64,000 bases of DNA from Bin87 sp965220055. GTDB taxonomy: Bacteria; Chloroflexota; Dehalococcoidia; Lucifugimonadales; UBA3495. The position numbers and the translations under genes were made by a program. This document shows positions 17,974 through 27,661 of the stretch, one piece after another; the first letter of the stretch is position 1, and each line of letters starts with the position of its first letter. The stretch covers positions 992,001-1,056,000 of the forward strand of contig CBDCPE010000004.1 in the NCBI GenBank assembly GCA_965220055.1, written 5' to 3'. The notes beneath the pieces were generated by a model that saw nothing but the letters and a program-made list of their open reading frames with translations, did no database searches and was not told the origin of the DNA.

Positions 17974-19629
17974 ATGCCCGCTAAGTATATTTTCGTGACC
18001 GGGGGCGTGGTCAGCTCCATCGGCAAGGGAATCTGCGTCGCTTCAATCGGGCGCATTCTGAAAAGCCAGGGCCTCATTGTCACCGTAATCAAACTCGATC
18101 CGTACCTGAACGTAGACCCGGGGACGATGTCCCCATACCAACATGGCGAGGTCTTCGTGACCAAGGACGGAGGAGAAACGGACCTGGACCTTGGACATTA
18201 CGAGAGGTTCATCGACGTCGAGTTGACCCGGGACAGCAACGTAACCGCCGGGCAAGCGTACCTCGAACTGATTACACGCGAACGGCGTGGCGATTTTCTC
18301 GGGGGCACCATCCAGACCGTGCCGCACTTGACTAACGAAATCAAGGACCGGCTCATAAGCTTGGCGGAAAAATCGAACGCCGATGTCGTGGTTGTAGAAG
18401 TTGGCGGAACCGTGGGTGATATCGAAGGGCTGCCCTTCCTCGAAGCCATCCGGCAAATGCGCAACACCGTGGGCAGGAATAATGTCTTTTACATGCACCT
18501 GACCCTGCTCCCCTACATCTCGGCGTCCGAAGAGTTGAAAACCAAACCAACCCAGCACAGCGTTAAGGAGTTGCGGAGCATAGGCATACAACCCGACGCC
18601 CTGGTTTGCCGGAGCGACGCTGACGTCACTACCAGTATCCGGGGAAAGCTGTCCTTGTTTTGTGACGTTGCCACCGAGGCCGTGTTCCCTATGCCCACGG
18701 TGAGCAATGTTTATGAAGTGCCGCTTATTATGGACCATTTTGGTGTGGGACGTTGTCTGTCGGAGTCTTTGGGGCTGCAGGGAAAAACGCACCTCGATGA
18801 ATGGAGCACTCTCGTTGACCAGATGAATGGTGCCACCGGCGAAGTACCGATCGCGGTTGTTGGCAAATACGTCGAATACCCTGACTCCTACATGTCAGTG
18901 CGCGAAGCGTTGCGGCATGCCGCGACATCCTGTGGAGTGCGGGCAGACGTGCGCTGGGTCCATTCCGAAGCTATCGAGCGCGACGGTCCGGATGCCCACT
19001 TGGCCGACGTTTCCGCGATAGTGGTCCCGGGCGGGTTTGGCCCCAGAGGCGTCGAAGGGATGATCGACACGAGCGGTTACGCCAGGAGCAAGCAAGTCCC
19101 CTATCTGGGTTTGTGTCTGGGTATGCAGGTGATGGTCATCGACTGGGCTCGCGACGTCGCCGGCCTCAAGCACGCCAATTCGTCTGAACTTGATCCAGAC
19201 TGCGAGCATCCTGTGATCGACATAATGCCCGGGCAGCGCGGCATTACCGACTTAGGCGGCACGATGCGGTTGGGCCATTACCCGTGCCTGCCCCAGAGCA
19301 ACACCAGGACCGCAGACGCATACGCCCGTTCCGAAATCAGAGAACGTCACCGGCACCGATATGAGGTAAATAACGCATACCGTGAATGTCTGGAAGCATC
19401 GGGCATGGTCATGAGCGGACTGTCTCCGGACGGCGAATTGGTTGAAGCGACCGAAGTGCCGGATCATCCGTTCATGGTCGGTGTGCAGTTTCATCCTGAG
19501 TTCCAGTCGCGGCCCAATCGCCCTCATCCGCTCTTCAGCGCGCTGATCGAGCAGGCACAGCAAACAGTACGAGAAGGAAGACAATTGCCTTTCCGGCGAG
19601 CCGGCGGGTGGTCATTTTCAGCGGACTAA
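17974..19629 (+). CDS. pyrG: CTP synthase
   Basis: A 551-residue enzyme that aminates UTP to CTP with glutamine. The synthetase domain begins KYIFVTGGVVSSIGKGI and has KLDPYLNVDPGTMSP and EVGGTVGDIEGLPFLEA. The C-terminal glutamine amidotransferase has the Cys nucleophile in YLGLCLGMQ and the His/Glu pair in VQFHPEFQSRP. Length is normal. The start is the family's own MPAKYIFVTGG. Confidence 0.98.
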   Translation: MPAKYIFVTGGVVSSIGKGICVASIGRILKSQGLIVTVIKLDPYLNVDPGTMSPYQHGEVFVTKDGGETDLDLGHYERFIDVELTRDSNVTAGQAYLELITRERRGDFLGGTIQTVPHLTNEIKDRLISLAEKSNADVVVVEVGGTVGDIEGLPFLEAIRQMRNTVGRNNVFYMHLTLLPYISASEELKTKPTQHSVKELRSIGIQPDALVCRSDADVTTSIRGKLSLFCDVATEAVFPMPTVSNVYEVPLIMDHFGVGRCLSESLGLQGKTHLDEWSTLVDQMNGATGEVPIAVVGKYVEYPDSYMSVREALRHAATSCGVRADVRWVHSEAIERDGPDAHLADVSAIVVPGGFGPRGVEGMIDTSGYARSKQVPYLGLCLGMQVMVIDWARDVAGLKHANSSELDPDCEHPVIDIMPGQRGITDLGGTMRLGHYPCLPQSNTRTADAYARSEIRERHRHRYEVNNAYRECLEASGMVMSGLSPDGELVEATEVPDHPFMVGVQFHPEFQSRPNRPHPLFSALIEQAQQTVREGRQLPFRRAGGWSFSAD

Positions 19630-19674
19630 CTCTTACCAGGGATTGCAAGCCCGCCAATTTACATCTCTATCCCC

Positions 19675-19732
19675 ATTCCGGCGCAAGCCGGATCCCTGAT
19701 CCCCAACTCGTGAATTCGGCGGTACGCCGAAT
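19675..19732. repeat. Two intergenic hairpins after pyrG
   Basis: TCCGGC-GCAA-GCCGGA at 19677-19692 (GNRA-loop hairpin) and an 8-base stem with a three-base loop at 19714-19732 (ATTCGGCG / CGCCGAAT). Neither is followed by a T-run. They may be REP-like dispersed repeats or transcript-end structures between pyrG and the transaldolase gene. Confidence 0.5.
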
Positions 19733-19824
19733 ACCCCCCGTTGTTTGCCAGTCGTCTGTGGCAGCGGACCGGCGCCGCGATACCGACAAAAGGACTTTCT
19801 TCCGGGCGCCACGAGGATGCACTA

Positions 19825-20484
19825 ATGAAACTGTTTTTGGACACCGCCAACATCGACGAGATCCGGATGGGCGCTGAATTGGGCGTCATTTCCGGGGTCA
19901 CCACCAATCCGTCCCTGGCTGCCAAAGAAGGCATTGGCGGCGCCGCTGGATATCGGGCGGCAGTGCAGGAGATCGCGGACATTGTCGACGGGCCCATCTC
20001 TGTTGAAGTGGTAAGCACAGACGCCCCCGGCATGATTGCCCAGGGCCGGGACATTGCCGAGTGGATCCCCAATCCCTGGGTCAAAATTCCCAGCACCGAG
20101 GAAGGGTTCAAAGCTATCAGCGTCCTGGCCCGGGACGGAATACAAATCAATCAGACCCTGGTTTTCACGGTCAACCAGGCGCTGCTGGGAGCTAACGCCG
20201 GGAGCACCGTGGTCAGTCCCTTCGTGGGAAGGCTCGACGATATCGGCCAGGACGGCATGGCCCTAGTTCAGGACATCGTGGCCGTATACCGCCAACAATC
20301 CGTAGAAACCATGGTGATGGCCGCAAGCATCCGGGGAGCGCGACATTGCGTGACCGCGGCCGCTGCCGGCGCTGATATTGCCACCATACCCTACAACGTA
20401 TTGACGCAAATGATAAAACACCCCCTCACCGACGCCGGTCTGTCGCGATTCCTTCAGGACTGGCAGCAAGCATCCGGAGGCTGA
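19825..20484 (+). CDS. Transaldolase / fructose-6-phosphate aldolase-like
   Basis: A 219-residue small transaldolase (TalC/FSA subfamily) of the pentose phosphate pathway. MKLFLDTANIDEIRMGAELG is the diagnostic start, and the Schiff-base lysine is in NPWVKIPSTEEGFKAI. The subfamily includes true transaldolases and F6P aldolases; the sequence does not let me separate them. ATG 19825 begins the fold; GAGGA lies just upstream. Rho follows after three bases. Confidence 0.93.
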   Translation: MKLFLDTANIDEIRMGAELGVISGVTTNPSLAAKEGIGGAAGYRAAVQEIADIVDGPISVEVVSTDAPGMIAQGRDIAEWIPNPWVKIPSTEEGFKAISVLARDGIQINQTLVFTVNQALLGANAGSTVVSPFVGRLDDIGQDGMALVQDIVAVYRQQSVETMVMAASIRGARHCVTAAAAGADIATIPYNVLTQMIKHPLTDAGLSRFLQDWQQASGG

Positions 20485-20487
20485 CAA

Positions 20488-21924
20488 ATGGTCCGCGCCC
20501 GCACTGGAACCCCAACCGCACCCCGACGACGCCGGCGTTCTCCGGCCAACGAAGAGGCCGACGTCGCGCTGGCCGAACCCGCTCTGGAGGACGACGCACC
20601 TGAGGGAGGCCCGCCGTACACCAACGGCTCTCAGCCAGGTCGCTATGTCGACGTTGCCGAACTCACCACAATGTCCCAGGATGAGCTCCTCGAGTTGGCG
20701 CCGGACGTCGGACTCAGAGGTGACGGTTCCCTTGCCGACCTCGGCAAGGATGCGCTGCTGAACCGGGTCCGTCACTCAGCTGCCAATCGCAATCTTTTGA
20801 CCGCTTCAGGCATCCTTGAAGTGATGGACGCCGGTCACGGCCTCCTGCGCTCAATGCAATACCCTCCGGTTTCGGGCGACGTGTTCATTGGGCAATCACA
20901 GATCAGGCGGTTCAACCTCAAGACCGGGGATACGGTGACCGGTCTGGTGAGGCCGCCCAAAGAAGGCGAGCGCCGCTACGGATTGACTCGTGCGACCAGC
21001 GTGAACCTGCTGGATCCGGAGGACCAAAAACCCGCCTCGCGCCGGCTCTTCGAGTCGTTGACGCCCATTTTCCCCGACGACCACATCGTCCTCGAGCATC
21101 CGCAGGGCGGGCTGTCCACGCGGATGATCGACCTGTTTGCGCCCATCGGGTTGGGCCAACGCGGTTTGGTGGTGTCGCCACCCAAGGCTGGCAAGACCAC
21201 GGTTCTGCGCCAAATAGCCGCCGCGGTCACGGAGAACCGGCCGGAAGTGATGCTGATGGTGGTGCTCATTGGTGAGCGCCCGGAAGAAGTTACCGAGATG
21301 CGCCGAGCGGTCAAAGGAGACGTATTCGCGTCAACGTTCGACGAGTCGGTCGAAGACCAGTGCCGGGTCGCAGAACTGGCCGTAGAACGCGCTAAGCGCA
21401 TGACCGAAACCGGACGCGATGTGGTGATCCTGCTCGACAGCATCACGCGGCTCACCCGCGCCTACAACCTGGCCCTGCCCACCTCAGGGCGCACGCTGTC
21501 CGGCGGTATCGACCCAGCCGCGCTCTACCCGGCCAAGCGTTTCATCGGCGCCGCCCGCAACCTTGAAGAGGGCGGCTCACTTACCATAATCGCGACGTGC
21601 CTTCTCGACACGGGCAGCCGAATGGATGAAGTGATCTACGAGGAGTTCAAGGGCACCGGCAACATGGAGTTGCACCTGGACCGCCGACTCGCCGACCAGC
21701 GGTATTTCCCAGCCATCGACGTGGTGCGCAGCGGCACCCGCCGCGAGGAATTGCTTTACGACCAGGAAACAATGCCGCAGATCTGGCTGCTGCGACGCAT
21801 GGTGACGTTGGCGTCCGCCGGTGACCAGTCCAACATGGGAGACGCAACCAAGCGTGTGCTGGAACGTCTCGCGCGTACCCGTTCCAACTCCGAATTCCTT
21901 TCCAACCTGACCAAAGACTCGTAG
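20488..21924 (+). CDS. rho: Transcription termination factor Rho
   Basis: A 478-residue hexameric RNA helicase/ATPase. After an acidic, low-complexity start it has a Rho_N helical domain (ELTTMSQDELLELAPDVGL), a cold-shock-type RNA-binding domain (about 100-190) and the ATPase with P-loop SPPKAGKTTVLRQIA, LIGERPEEVTEM, and Walker B DVVILLDSITRL. The Q-loop and R-loop region (LPTSGRTLSGGIDPAALYPA) is normal. An ordinary Rho-independent terminator follows. Confidence 0.97.
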   Translation: MVRARTGTPTAPRRRRRSPANEEADVALAEPALEDDAPEGGPPYTNGSQPGRYVDVAELTTMSQDELLELAPDVGLRGDGSLADLGKDALLNRVRHSAANRNLLTASGILEVMDAGHGLLRSMQYPPVSGDVFIGQSQIRRFNLKTGDTVTGLVRPPKEGERRYGLTRATSVNLLDPEDQKPASRRLFESLTPIFPDDHIVLEHPQGGLSTRMIDLFAPIGLGQRGLVVSPPKAGKTTVLRQIAAAVTENRPEVMLMVVLIGERPEEVTEMRRAVKGDVFASTFDESVEDQCRVAELAVERAKRMTETGRDVVILLDSITRLTRAYNLALPTSGRTLSGGIDPAALYPAKRFIGAARNLEEGGSLTIIATCLLDTGSRMDEVIYEEFKGTGNMELHLDRRLADQRYFPAIDVVRSGTRREELLYDQETMPQIWLLRRMVTLASAGDQSNMGDATKRVLERLARTRSNSEFLSNLTKDS

Positions 21925-21953
21925 CAGCGACCAGTCGAGTAATCAGCAATGCA

Positions 21954-21988
21954 AGAGGCGGGTTTGGAACCCGCCTCTACTTTTGTTT
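21954..21988 (+). terminator. Intrinsic terminator after rho
   Basis: An 11-bp perfect stem (AGAGGCGGGTT / AACCCGCCTCT) with loop TGG, followed by ACTTTTGTTT. It also overlaps the end of the convergent surface-protein gene. Confidence 0.85.
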
Positions 21989-24548
21989 ATGCTCCGGCGT
22001 CCGGATCACCTCCGCCGCCGCCATTTCCGCCGCCTCCACCGGGGCCACCGCCGGTCCCGCGCCGCCTGATCACGAGGACGACAACCGCTCCGGCAACCGC
22101 CAGCACGATTACCACCGCGATCACGATGAGCGCGATCGCCAGACCGCTCAAACCGCCTCCGCCAGGTTCCTCTTCAACCACCGGCCGGTCGCGCGACTCG
22201 GTCTCACCGGTAGCCACCGCCGCGACGATGGTGGAGGTGAGGGCTCCTTGGTCAATGGTCGGAGCAGGCGGTATAGGGGTGTCGGTGGGTACCGGCGTCG
22301 GCGTCGGCGTCGGCGTGGGCTCCGGCGTTGCTGTCGGTTCCGGCGTATTCGTGGGTACCGGCGTCGGCGTGGGCTCCGGCGTTGCCGTCGGTTCCGGCGT
22401 ATTCGTGGGTATCGGCGTGTTAGTGGGGATGGGCGTGTTGGTGGGAATTGGCGTTGGCGTCGCGTAGCGCTGCGGCAGCAGCCTCACGGTAGCCACCACA
22501 CCGGGCAAACGCTCGCCTGACTTGTAGACATGGAACGTTGCCGGATGAGTCCGCTCCTCCGCGTAATCGCGGTGATAGTCTTCGGGGATCACGGTCGTTC
22601 CGGAGAACGTGCCCGAACCGTCCGAAGCAAAGCGGGACTCGCCGTCGAACGACAAGGTGGGACCATTGCTGATGCGTACCGAGAAACCTTGGACGAACCT
22701 GTCCAATCCGCTCACGGTTACCCTGACCGGTTGACCGATCCTGACATCCTCCGGGTTGATCTCGAGCTTGCCGGCCGCAACCTCGATGTCCAGGTCTAGG
22801 GTGAGCTCGTGGATGGGGTAGCCGTCGATTTTGATCACCGGGCGGATGCGCTCACCGCCTTCGGTCCTAGACGTGACACGGTACTCGTAGTCCCACCGGC
22901 CGCTATCGGTGTATACGCTGTACTCGATCCGCTCATTCACCTCGAGGGTAACGTGAGGAGGATTATAGTATTGGCGCTCCGCTGGGAAGTTCTCTCCCCG
23001 GAAGAAGAGGTGGTCCCCGGGCGCGACCTCGCCGTCATCCGGGGTCACGGTCAGCTTGGGCGCGGCCACCTTGATATCTGCGGAGGCGTGCACGCCGGCG
23101 TCGCTGGTGATTTCCAGCTCCTCCTCTCCTCTGGAATCCAGGAGCTTGTTGATCAGGTCGCTGTTGATGCTGCCGTTGTCGTTCAGCAAGGCCACCGATG
23201 CCAGGAACCGGCCGCCCCTGGCGATCTCCGGGCAGTCGCTGGATGAACGGACACGATCGTTTCCTTCATCCAGGAACGCCAGCGGTATACCATCAAGGGT
23301 CACCTGGCACACCTTATCGCCCGGCAGGTTGTTCGACCGGACGAGGAATTGGTGACCAAGTGAGACCCCGCGTGAAGGAATACCGCTGACGGTTAGGTCG
23401 GCATCGCCGATGGTAACCTTGGCGGAGACGGGGTTGGTGTCGATGTACACCGTGATCACCACCGTACCGCTCACGTTTGGCGGGAGCGTGACGATCAGAT
23501 TGTCGCCGGAACGGCTCCACTCGCTGTTGGCCAACTGACGCCCCGCGACCTGCACGCTGGTTACGTTCCCGCCGCTGCCGCCGATGAATTTCAGCGTAAC
23601 CCGGTCACCGGGAGATACTTCGGAACTTCCAACGATCTCCAGGCCCGCGGTGACCACGATGGCCAACGATTGACTGTTCGGATTGCCTGCACCGTCGATC
23701 GCGCAAACCTGGTATCTGCCGGCCGACCGGAACAGGTTGGAACTGATCTCCACGTCTATGGTGAAGCGATGATCGGGGTCCACCATGGTGCTCCCGATCT
23801 TGGTCCAGCCACTTCCGCGCGCGGTTGAACAATCTTCCGAATTCGTGCTCGGTTTGGCAAACAGATCGACGCCGACGCCATCGCTGAACCCAAGTCCTTC
23901 GATCGCAACGGTCTCTCCGTAACCGATCTCGTTGTCGCCATCGATTTCGAGCGTTGCATCGACACGAACATTGTCGGTCAGCGTCTGCCCGTCATCCCAT
24001 TCGACTGTGATTTCATAGGGTTCATCATCAGCATCTGGTTGATCTGGAAGTTTGAAATTTCGCAGCTCGATGACTACCGGATAAGCGGCCTCGTCACATA
24101 CTCCCGGATCGCCGCTGCCCCTGCGCCACGACTGGCATCCGGGCAGTTCGATCTCATGGGGCTCACCCCTACCCTCGCTAGAACTCACCCAATCGGGAAC
24201 GAATCTGCCTCCGGCGAGAATGACGACATCATCTTTGTCGAACCCCGACGGGAAGCCAATGTCTTCGTGAAGAAATATAGTGAACTCCTGATTCAAAGAG
24301 CCCGGGCTGCAACCGTCTGGTGTGAATGTAAGAGTGAGATCAGCCGAAGAACCCGGGGTGTAATCGCCGTCTTGATCCAACTCCATGGCGGTACAGTCGG
24401 GCGTCAGCGCTTGGACCAACCCAGGATCAATGGCCAGCAACGTGACACCTGTGGCCACTGCGAGAAGCATCAACCCGGCAGCCGGCCAGATAAAGGCACG
24501 AGAAAATCGTCCAAACACCATAATATTGCTGAATGCTCGCACGGGCAT
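21987..24548 (-). CDS. Large stalked surface protein with C-terminal membrane anchor
   Basis: About 853 residues. A hydrophobic N-terminal segment (AGLMLLAVATGVTLLAI) is a signal or anchor. The body is a string of beta-sandwich-like repeats with IPT/Ig character. Near the C-terminus a TP-rich stalk of PIPTNTPIPTNTPEP repeats leads to a strong membrane helix (LAIALIVIAVVIVLAVAGAVVVLVI), RRR and a Gly-rich cytosolic tail. It faces outward and is probably cell-wall or membrane displayed. ATG 24548 directly abuts GGGGAGG; GTG 24542 six bases on has better spacing. No known family could be named. Confidence 0.8.
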   Translation of the reverse strand: MPVRAFSNIMVFGRFSRAFIWPAAGLMLLAVATGVTLLAIDPGLVQALTPDCTAMELDQDGDYTPGSSADLTLTFTPDGCSPGSLNQEFTIFLHEDIGFPSGFDKDDVVILAGGRFVPDWVSSSEGRGEPHEIELPGCQSWRRGSGDPGVCDEAAYPVVIELRNFKLPDQPDADDEPYEITVEWDDGQTLTDNVRVDATLEIDGDNEIGYGETVAIEGLGFSDGVGVDLFAKPSTNSEDCSTARGSGWTKIGSTMVDPDHRFTIDVEISSNLFRSAGRYQVCAIDGAGNPNSQSLAIVVTAGLEIVGSSEVSPGDRVTLKFIGGSGGNVTSVQVAGRQLANSEWSRSGDNLIVTLPPNVSGTVVITVYIDTNPVSAKVTIGDADLTVSGIPSRGVSLGHQFLVRSNNLPGDKVCQVTLDGIPLAFLDEGNDRVRSSSDCPEIARGGRFLASVALLNDNGSINSDLINKLLDSRGEEELEITSDAGVHASADIKVAAPKLTVTPDDGEVAPGDHLFFRGENFPAERQYYNPPHVTLEVNERIEYSVYTDSGRWDYEYRVTSRTEGGERIRPVIKIDGYPIHELTLDLDIEVAAGKLEINPEDVRIGQPVRVTVSGLDRFVQGFSVRISNGPTLSFDGESRFASDGSGTFSGTTVIPEDYHRDYAEERTHPATFHVYKSGERLPGVVATVRLLPQRYATPTPIPTNTPIPTNTPIPTNTPEPTATPEPTPTPVPTNTPEPTATPEPTPTPTPTPVPTDTPIPPAPTIDQGALTSTIVAAVATGETESRDRPVVEEEPGGGGLSGLAIALIVIAVVIVLAVAGAVVVLVIRRRGTGGGPGGGGGNGGGGGDPDAGA

Positions 24549-24872
24549 CCTCCCCGGGTTAGCTACCTGATCGTCACGCCGCCCTACCAGTCCCGTAGCG
24601 GCAAGCCTATCAAGTATATGACACGCCATCCGGCGATCGGCTGTGGCTCCCTGGCCGGTTCATGCCATTTTCCGTTGGGCGCAGCCACGCGAAACCACGC
24701 AACGGGCGACACCATACCTACGACGCAGGGATCGGATCGGCTTTATAATTCTCTCCGTGCCGGATGAAATGCAACTTCGGCGAGGCCGACAAATCGTCCG
24801 GTCCCGGCGGCACGTATAATGTTCGGGTGTGGCCGGTGGGATGTGTGGGCCACGGAGATCGTCCATCGGAGG
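24549..24872. promoter_or_regulatory. Divergent intergenic region with a TATAAT box
   Basis: Separates the minus-strand surface protein from the response regulator. TATAAT occurs at 24744-24749 and, better placed for the regulator, at 24815-24820 (start of transcription near 24827). I see no good -35 for either at 16-18 bases. Confidence 0.4.
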
Positions 24873-25661
24873 ATGCGCTTGTCCCCGCGCTCAGGCAACA
24901 TACTGATAGTCGACGATGAAGCCGCGTCCGCGATAGTTCGGGCGGTGCGTCGCCGCCTAGAAGACGAAGGCTGGGGCACAACCGTCGTTGGCAAGGACGA
25001 GCACGGGTCGGCCGACGACATGATGCTGGCCGCTTTGGACGCCATAGAGCGGCGCCTCCCGGACGGCGTGATCCTGGATGTCCGCCTGGGCGAGTACCGC
25101 GACGACCAGTTCAAGGGGCTGGACATCCTGAAACGGATCGTCGGACAGCACCCGCGCCTTCCCGTGCTGATGTTCACCCAGTACAGCCAGGGGGTCGAGC
25201 GCGACACCGTGGCCCGCAGCGCCCTCCAGGTCGAGGCGCCCGTGGAGTTCATCGACAAGCTGGCCTCTCCGGAGGAGGTGGCCCTGCGCATCCGTCGCCT
25301 GGTCGGAGCCGAGCCGCGCTCTATCGTCATCGGGGACCGTATCATCGTCGACACCGACGCGCGCGCCGTGTTGGTCCGGGACGAAAACGGGCGGGCGTCG
25401 GCGGTCGCGGACGTTTCCGGTCGCCGATTCGACATCCTGAAGGAGCTGGCCGAAGCCTGGTATCGCAGCCCTGGGAACATGGTTCCTTTTGATCGCTTGG
25501 AACGCTACCTGGAAGGCGACGACACCCGCGCGTCGTTGCGGGTGCGCATCCGCGAGATAAAGGTGTCCATGGGACGTGCGATGGGCTTGTCATTGGGCGC
25601 CAACGATTTCATCGTCAGCGTGCGGGACCGTGGTTACCGGTTGCTGCCCCCGCGTGAATAG
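24873..25661 (+). CDS. Response regulator, receiver plus winged helix
   Basis: About 262 residues. The receiver has VDDE for the acidic pocket, the phospho-acceptor Asp in VILDVRLGEYRDD and the switch Lys in EFIDKLASPEE, so it looks phosphorylatable. The C-terminal domain (about 170-262) is a winged helix of the OmpR type (GRRFDILKELAEAWYRSPGN; RVRIREIKVSMG; RDRGYRLLP). ATG 24873 directly follows GGAGG, whereas TTG 24879 lies at normal spacing and may be the true start. The histidine kinase follows after nine bases. Confidence 0.88.
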   Translation: MRLSPRSGNILIVDDEAASAIVRAVRRRLEDEGWGTTVVGKDEHGSADDMMLAALDAIERRLPDGVILDVRLGEYRDDQFKGLDILKRIVGQHPRLPVLMFTQYSQGVERDTVARSALQVEAPVEFIDKLASPEEVALRIRRLVGAEPRSIVIGDRIIVDTDARAVLVRDENGRASAVADVSGRRFDILKELAEAWYRSPGNMVPFDRLERYLEGDDTRASLRVRIREIKVSMGRAMGLSLGANDFIVSVRDRGYRLLPPRE

Positions 25662-25670
25662 TGTGATCCC

Positions 25671-26654
25671 ATGGCGGTTTTGACCCGGCGAAGACTCTCT
25701 TTGCACCCTTGGCCCGCGCTGGTCGGTATCACTTTGGCCGTCTTGGGACTGGCCTTGATGATCTCGTCGGTGTTCTTGCCGGCGGCGCGCATGTTCCCGG
25801 AACCGTGGGCCGTTGAGCCGCTGTCTTACATCGGTATTGCCGCGGTGGTGGTGGGGTTGGCTGTCGCCGTGAGTGTGTACGTCGTGTCGGGCATGCGGCA
25901 TCGACACGCCAACGGCGTCAACGGCGCTGACGACTGGAACCGGCTGACCGAGCAGCATTTCGAGACGTTCCAGCACGACCTGGGTCGCCCAATGCGCCGC
26001 ATCCTGGGCAAGTGCCGCGAGGTTCGTGGCGTGCTGGCGGCCACCGGTGAGGACGTGTCTGTAATTATCCACGAACTGCTGGACGAAATCGAAGAGCAGG
26101 CGCCATCGTTCCGGCTCATGATGGGCAACATCCAGGTCATGATCAACCTGGAAACGCCGGATGCGCCCATTGAACGGTATCCCGTGGAGCCCTCAGCAGT
26201 CGTGAGCCGCATCGTGGAGCGTTACACCGGGCAGGCCGCCGAGCAGGGCAAAGACATCGCGTGGTGGTCGGAACCGGAGGATTTTGGCCTCGTGTATTCC
26301 GACGCTACCGCTCTGGAGCACATCATCGCCAACCTGGTGGACAACGCGCTCCGCTACGGCGGAGATTACGTCGAAATTACGGTCATCCGCGATTCCTACA
26401 ACTTCCAGGTGCGCGTGGCCGATGACGGGCCAAGCATCCCCATGCACTATCGGCCTCACCTTTTCGACCGCGGGTGGACACCACAACTAGGCCGCAGCGA
26501 GGAAAAAACCTCGTCCGGTCTCGGGTTGTACATCAGCCGTACCCTTGCCATTCGGTACGGAGGAGACCTGTCAGTGGAATCGACCCTAGCATCGGCAGAG
26601 GGAGCCCGCACCGTATTCACGCTGACGCTTCCCGTCGGCGCTCCTGATTCCTAG
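25671..26654 (+). CDS. Membrane histidine kinase
   Basis: A 327-residue sensor kinase with two membrane helices near the N-terminus (about 17-38 and 52-73) and only a short loop between them, so it has no large extracellular sensor. H102 in FQHDLGRPMRRIL is the phosphorylated His. The ATPase domain has N225 (NLVDNALRYGG), the G1 box DDGPSIP (251 on) and G2 GLGLYISR (283 on). It is nine bases after the response regulator, its obvious partner. With such a small sensor it may read membrane state or a neighbouring protein. Confidence 0.92.
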   Translation: MAVLTRRRLSLHPWPALVGITLAVLGLALMISSVFLPAARMFPEPWAVEPLSYIGIAAVVVGLAVAVSVYVVSGMRHRHANGVNGADDWNRLTEQHFETFQHDLGRPMRRILGKCREVRGVLAATGEDVSVIIHELLDEIEEQAPSFRLMMGNIQVMINLETPDAPIERYPVEPSAVVSRIVERYTGQAAEQGKDIAWWSEPEDFGLVYSDATALEHIIANLVDNALRYGGDYVEITVIRDSYNFQVRVADDGPSIPMHYRPHLFDRGWTPQLGRSEEKTSSGLGLYISRTLAIRYGGDLSVESTLASAEGARTVFTLTLPVGAPDS

Positions 26655-26685
26655 CGCCCGCTTTCCTGCATCGGACCGTCATACG

Positions 26686-27525
26686 TTGTGGCAGCAGATT
26701 GTAGCCGTCACCGCTGCCATCTTGTTGTTGGCTGTGTTCCTGGTTGTTTGGCTCTCGGGCCTGCCGGGTCTGCCGACCGCTCCCTACCAAGCAGCGCGTC
26801 CACAGCCTACGGTGACCCCTTCGCCGGTGGCACCCACTCCCGTGGTGGTGACCGCAACGCCCACTCCTTCGCCCACACCTACACCTACCGCGCTTCCCAC
26901 TCCGACTTTGGTGCCGCCGCCCGCCCCCACACCCACACTCCGTCCGACCTCAACGCCGCCTCGGCCGACACCTACTCCTCGGCCCCCTTTCCTAGTGGTG
27001 CACAACCCGCCGAATATGGCGACGGTTCACGGTGCCCCGGTGACCGTCGTGTCGGGTTCCACGCTCCCATGGTCGATCGTTGAATTCATTTATTCCAGCA
27101 GCGCATTCCCGGAGCGCGACGTGAGGGTCCAAGCTAACGCTGCAGGCAATTATTCTGCCACGGTGCCATTGTCACAAGGGATCAACGTGATCGAAGTCAT
27201 TGGCTACCACGGCTCCTCTTCCCAACAGGCGCGGCAATTTCTCCAGGTCAATTACGCGGGCGCTCAGGCCTCGCTGACCCTGACGGTTACGGAACCGGAG
27301 GATGGATCTACCGTGAGCAACCGAGTCCTGACCATGTCGGGCTTCACGGCTCCTGACGCTGAGGTGGTCGTAAGCGACCTGATCCCCGTGCTGCCCGATC
27401 CCACGGGCCAGTGGGCGGTCAACGTACTGCTTCAACCTGGTGTGAACACAATTCGGGTAGTGGCGTCCCGCGGCGCGGAAGTAACCGAAGCAGTCATCAC
27501 GGTCATCTACCAGCCCGGATTCTGA
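26686..27525 (+). CDS. Membrane-anchored Pro/Thr-stalk protein with Ig-like domains
   Basis: A 279-residue protein with an N-terminal membrane helix (VAVTAAILLLAVFLVVWLSG), a long TP/PTPTP stalk (about 38-100), and two Ig-like or Big-type beta domains (about 100-190 and 190-279, ending VTEAVITVIYQPG). The anchor is N-terminal, opposite to the large surface protein at 21987. TTG 26686 is the first plausible start; the frame is open back to the kinase gene, so the start is uncertain. It lies 31 bases after the kinase and may be a co-transcribed sensor or effector. Confidence 0.78.
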   Translation: MWQQIVAVTAAILLLAVFLVVWLSGLPGLPTAPYQAARPQPTVTPSPVAPTPVVVTATPTPSPTPTPTALPTPTLVPPPAPTPTLRPTSTPPRPTPTPRPPFLVVHNPPNMATVHGAPVTVVSGSTLPWSIVEFIYSSSAFPERDVRVQANAAGNYSATVPLSQGINVIEVIGYHGSSSQQARQFLQVNYAGAQASLTLTVTEPEDGSTVSNRVLTMSGFTAPDAEVVVSDLIPVLPDPTGQWAVNVLLQPGVNTIRVVASRGAEVTEAVITVIYQPGF

Positions 27526-27661
27526 CCCGCTACGAGGCTGACCGCCCGATCCAGCTCTGGGAGCTGCGCTCCAGGTGGACCCCGCGTGGCAGTGGCGGAA
27601 ATGTGCGTGGTGCACCTTGTGGGAGCGCCCTCGACGTCGCCCGGTGTTTCGTCCCTAACAG

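Noticed and set aside
22260..22470. Periodic GGCGTCGGCGT/GGTGTTGGTG-like repeats as a possible CRISPR or minisatellite
   Set aside because: They are the coding sequence of the TP-rich stalk on the minus strand; there are no spacers.
26800..26990. CCCACTCC/ACACCTACA-like repeats as a DNA repeat
   Set aside because: They encode the Pro/Thr stalk of the membrane protein.
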